Made by a program: the position numbers and the translations under genes. Positions 5,984-6,161 of a stretch of DNA of 6,161 bases are shown one piece after another. How positions within the stretch are numbered: the stretch's first letter is position 1; each line of letters starts with the position of its first letter. The DNA comes from Candidatus Falkowbacteria bacterium CG10_big_fil_rev_8_21_14_0_10_44_15. GTDB taxonomy: Bacteria > Patescibacteriota > Patescibacteriia > Patescibacteriales > XYC2-FULL-47-12. Under the pieces are notes generated by a model, which saw only the letters and a program-made list of their open reading frames with translations, did no database searches and had not been told where the DNA came from. The stretch lies in NCBI GenBank assembly GCA_002773575.1, contig PFAT01000058.1:11403-17563 (forward strand), written 5' to 3'.

Positions 5984-6099
5984 CGAACGGGATCGAGCCC
6001 GAACGGCGAGGCGAACGCCTCAATTCCCCCCAGACCCCCTTTCGCTTTCGCCTCGCCTTATTCTTTATATTTTTTCTCAAATTCCGTTCGTATTTTTTT
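5984..6099. repeat. Composite nested inverted repeat with terminal T-run
   Basis: The 7-mer CGAACGG occurs at 5984-5990 and 6000-6006, and its reverse complement CCGTTCG at 6084-6090. Nested inside, GGCGAGGCG (6005-6013) is matched by CGCCTCGCC (6049-6057). A competing local hairpin GAGGCG/CGCCTC lies at 6008-6021, and CGGG/CCCG at 5988-6001. After the outer right arm comes TATTTTTTT (6091-6099). The layout suggests a structured RNA end or a small dispersed intergenic repeat; no function is assigned. Confidence 0.45.
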
Positions 6100-6123
6100 C
6101 AAAAATCCCCACAAATATAAAGC

Positions 6124-6154
6124 CACCCGTGCAATTTTTAGCCGGGTGATTTTT
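6124..6154 (+). terminator. Terminator-like hairpin near the right edge
   Basis: CACCCG (6124-6129) pairs with CGGGTG (6143-6148). A further GC/GC pairing inside (6131-6132 with 6141-6142, one T bulged) leaves a T-rich loop, and ATTTTT follows. The T-run favours the + strand, yet no + strand gene precedes it after 5815. It could instead end a - strand gene entering from the right, where the following T-tract is broken (GCTTTATATTTG). Confidence 0.5.
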
Positions 6155-6161
6155 GTATAGT

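Larger units (their letters stand above)
5848..6161. other. Non-coding tail without a supported gene
   Basis: About 314 nt follow the terminator. I find no protein gene with a plausible start and no recognisable tRNA or rRNA. Bases 5848-5910 are AT-rich and featureless. Bases 5917-6060 are GC-rich and full of inverted repeats, and 6061-6120 is again AT-rich with T-runs. The only open frame, on the - strand from a TTG at 6080 to 5892, reads as Arg/Lys-rich sequence made of the repeats and has no ribosome-binding site. Confidence 0.6.

Noticed and set aside
5984..6021. tRNA T-arm-like sequence (GGGATCGAGCCC)
   Set aside because: The stem and loop lengths do not fit a T-arm (4-bp stem, 6-nt loop), and no acceptor, D or anticodon arm can be drawn around it.
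5892..6080. 62-codon - strand frame in the GC-rich tail
   Set aside because: TTG start without a Shine-Dalgarno site, Arg/Lys-rich composition produced by the inverted repeats, no recognisable domain.
1..6161. CRISPR array, insertion sequence or attachment site
   Set aside because: No regularly spaced repeats, no transposase or integrase frame and no flanking duplications; the tail repeats are short and irregular.

Overview
The window is a bacterial chromosome fragment with five protein genes, all on the + strand and all using the standard genetic code (UGA is used as a stop). It falls into three regions: an AT-rich, tightly packed run of four metabolic genes (1-4395); a separately promoted gene of higher GC content encoding a class II (lysyl-type) aminoacyl-tRNA synthetase-like protein (4416-5847); and a non-coding tail rich in inverted repeats (about 5848-6161). 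The organism cannot be fixed from the window. A sigma70-type promoter, intrinsic terminators, one strong Shine-Dalgarno site and the GC-rich palindromic intergenic sequence fit a bacterium. The overall style recalls Candidate Phyla Radiation / Parcubacteria-like genomes, but that is an impression, not a demonstration.

Region 1 holds the C-terminal half of a sodium:solute symporter (SSS family), a type I L-asparaginase/GatD-family amidohydrolase, a fold-type I PLP aminotransferase and a compact ANL-superfamily (AMP-forming) acyl/aryl ligase. Gaps are 11 nt and 5 nt, and the last pair overlaps by 4 nt (ATGA), so the genes are almost certainly co-transcribed. None has a recognisable Shine-Dalgarno site. 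The operon promoter lies upstream of the window. Together the genes suggest uptake of a small organic solute, amide hydrolysis or ammonia release, transamination, and adenylation of a carboxylate. No standard pathway that I know groups exactly these four. Two of the enzymes differ from their families at catalytic positions: the flexible-loop Tyr of asparaginase is Leu, and the PLP-contacting Tyr of class I aminotransferases is Gln. The set is therefore the best candidate here for an undescribed metabolic system, but the substrate cannot be read from sequence.

Region 2 starts with a terminator hairpin just after the ligase stop. Its descending arm also contains the -35 box of the next promoter (TTGACA-17 nt-TATAAA). 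An approximately 84-nt leader and an AGAGGAG site lead to the LysRS-like gene, which has an N-terminal OB-fold and recognisable motifs 1, 2 and 3, but a much shortened motif 2 loop. It is unlikely to be the housekeeping LysRS. A perfect 12-bp hairpin terminator follows its stop directly.

Region 3 (about 310 nt) has no convincing gene. It contains a bulged GC hairpin, a composite nested inverted repeat ending in a T-run, and a further terminator-like hairpin near the right edge.
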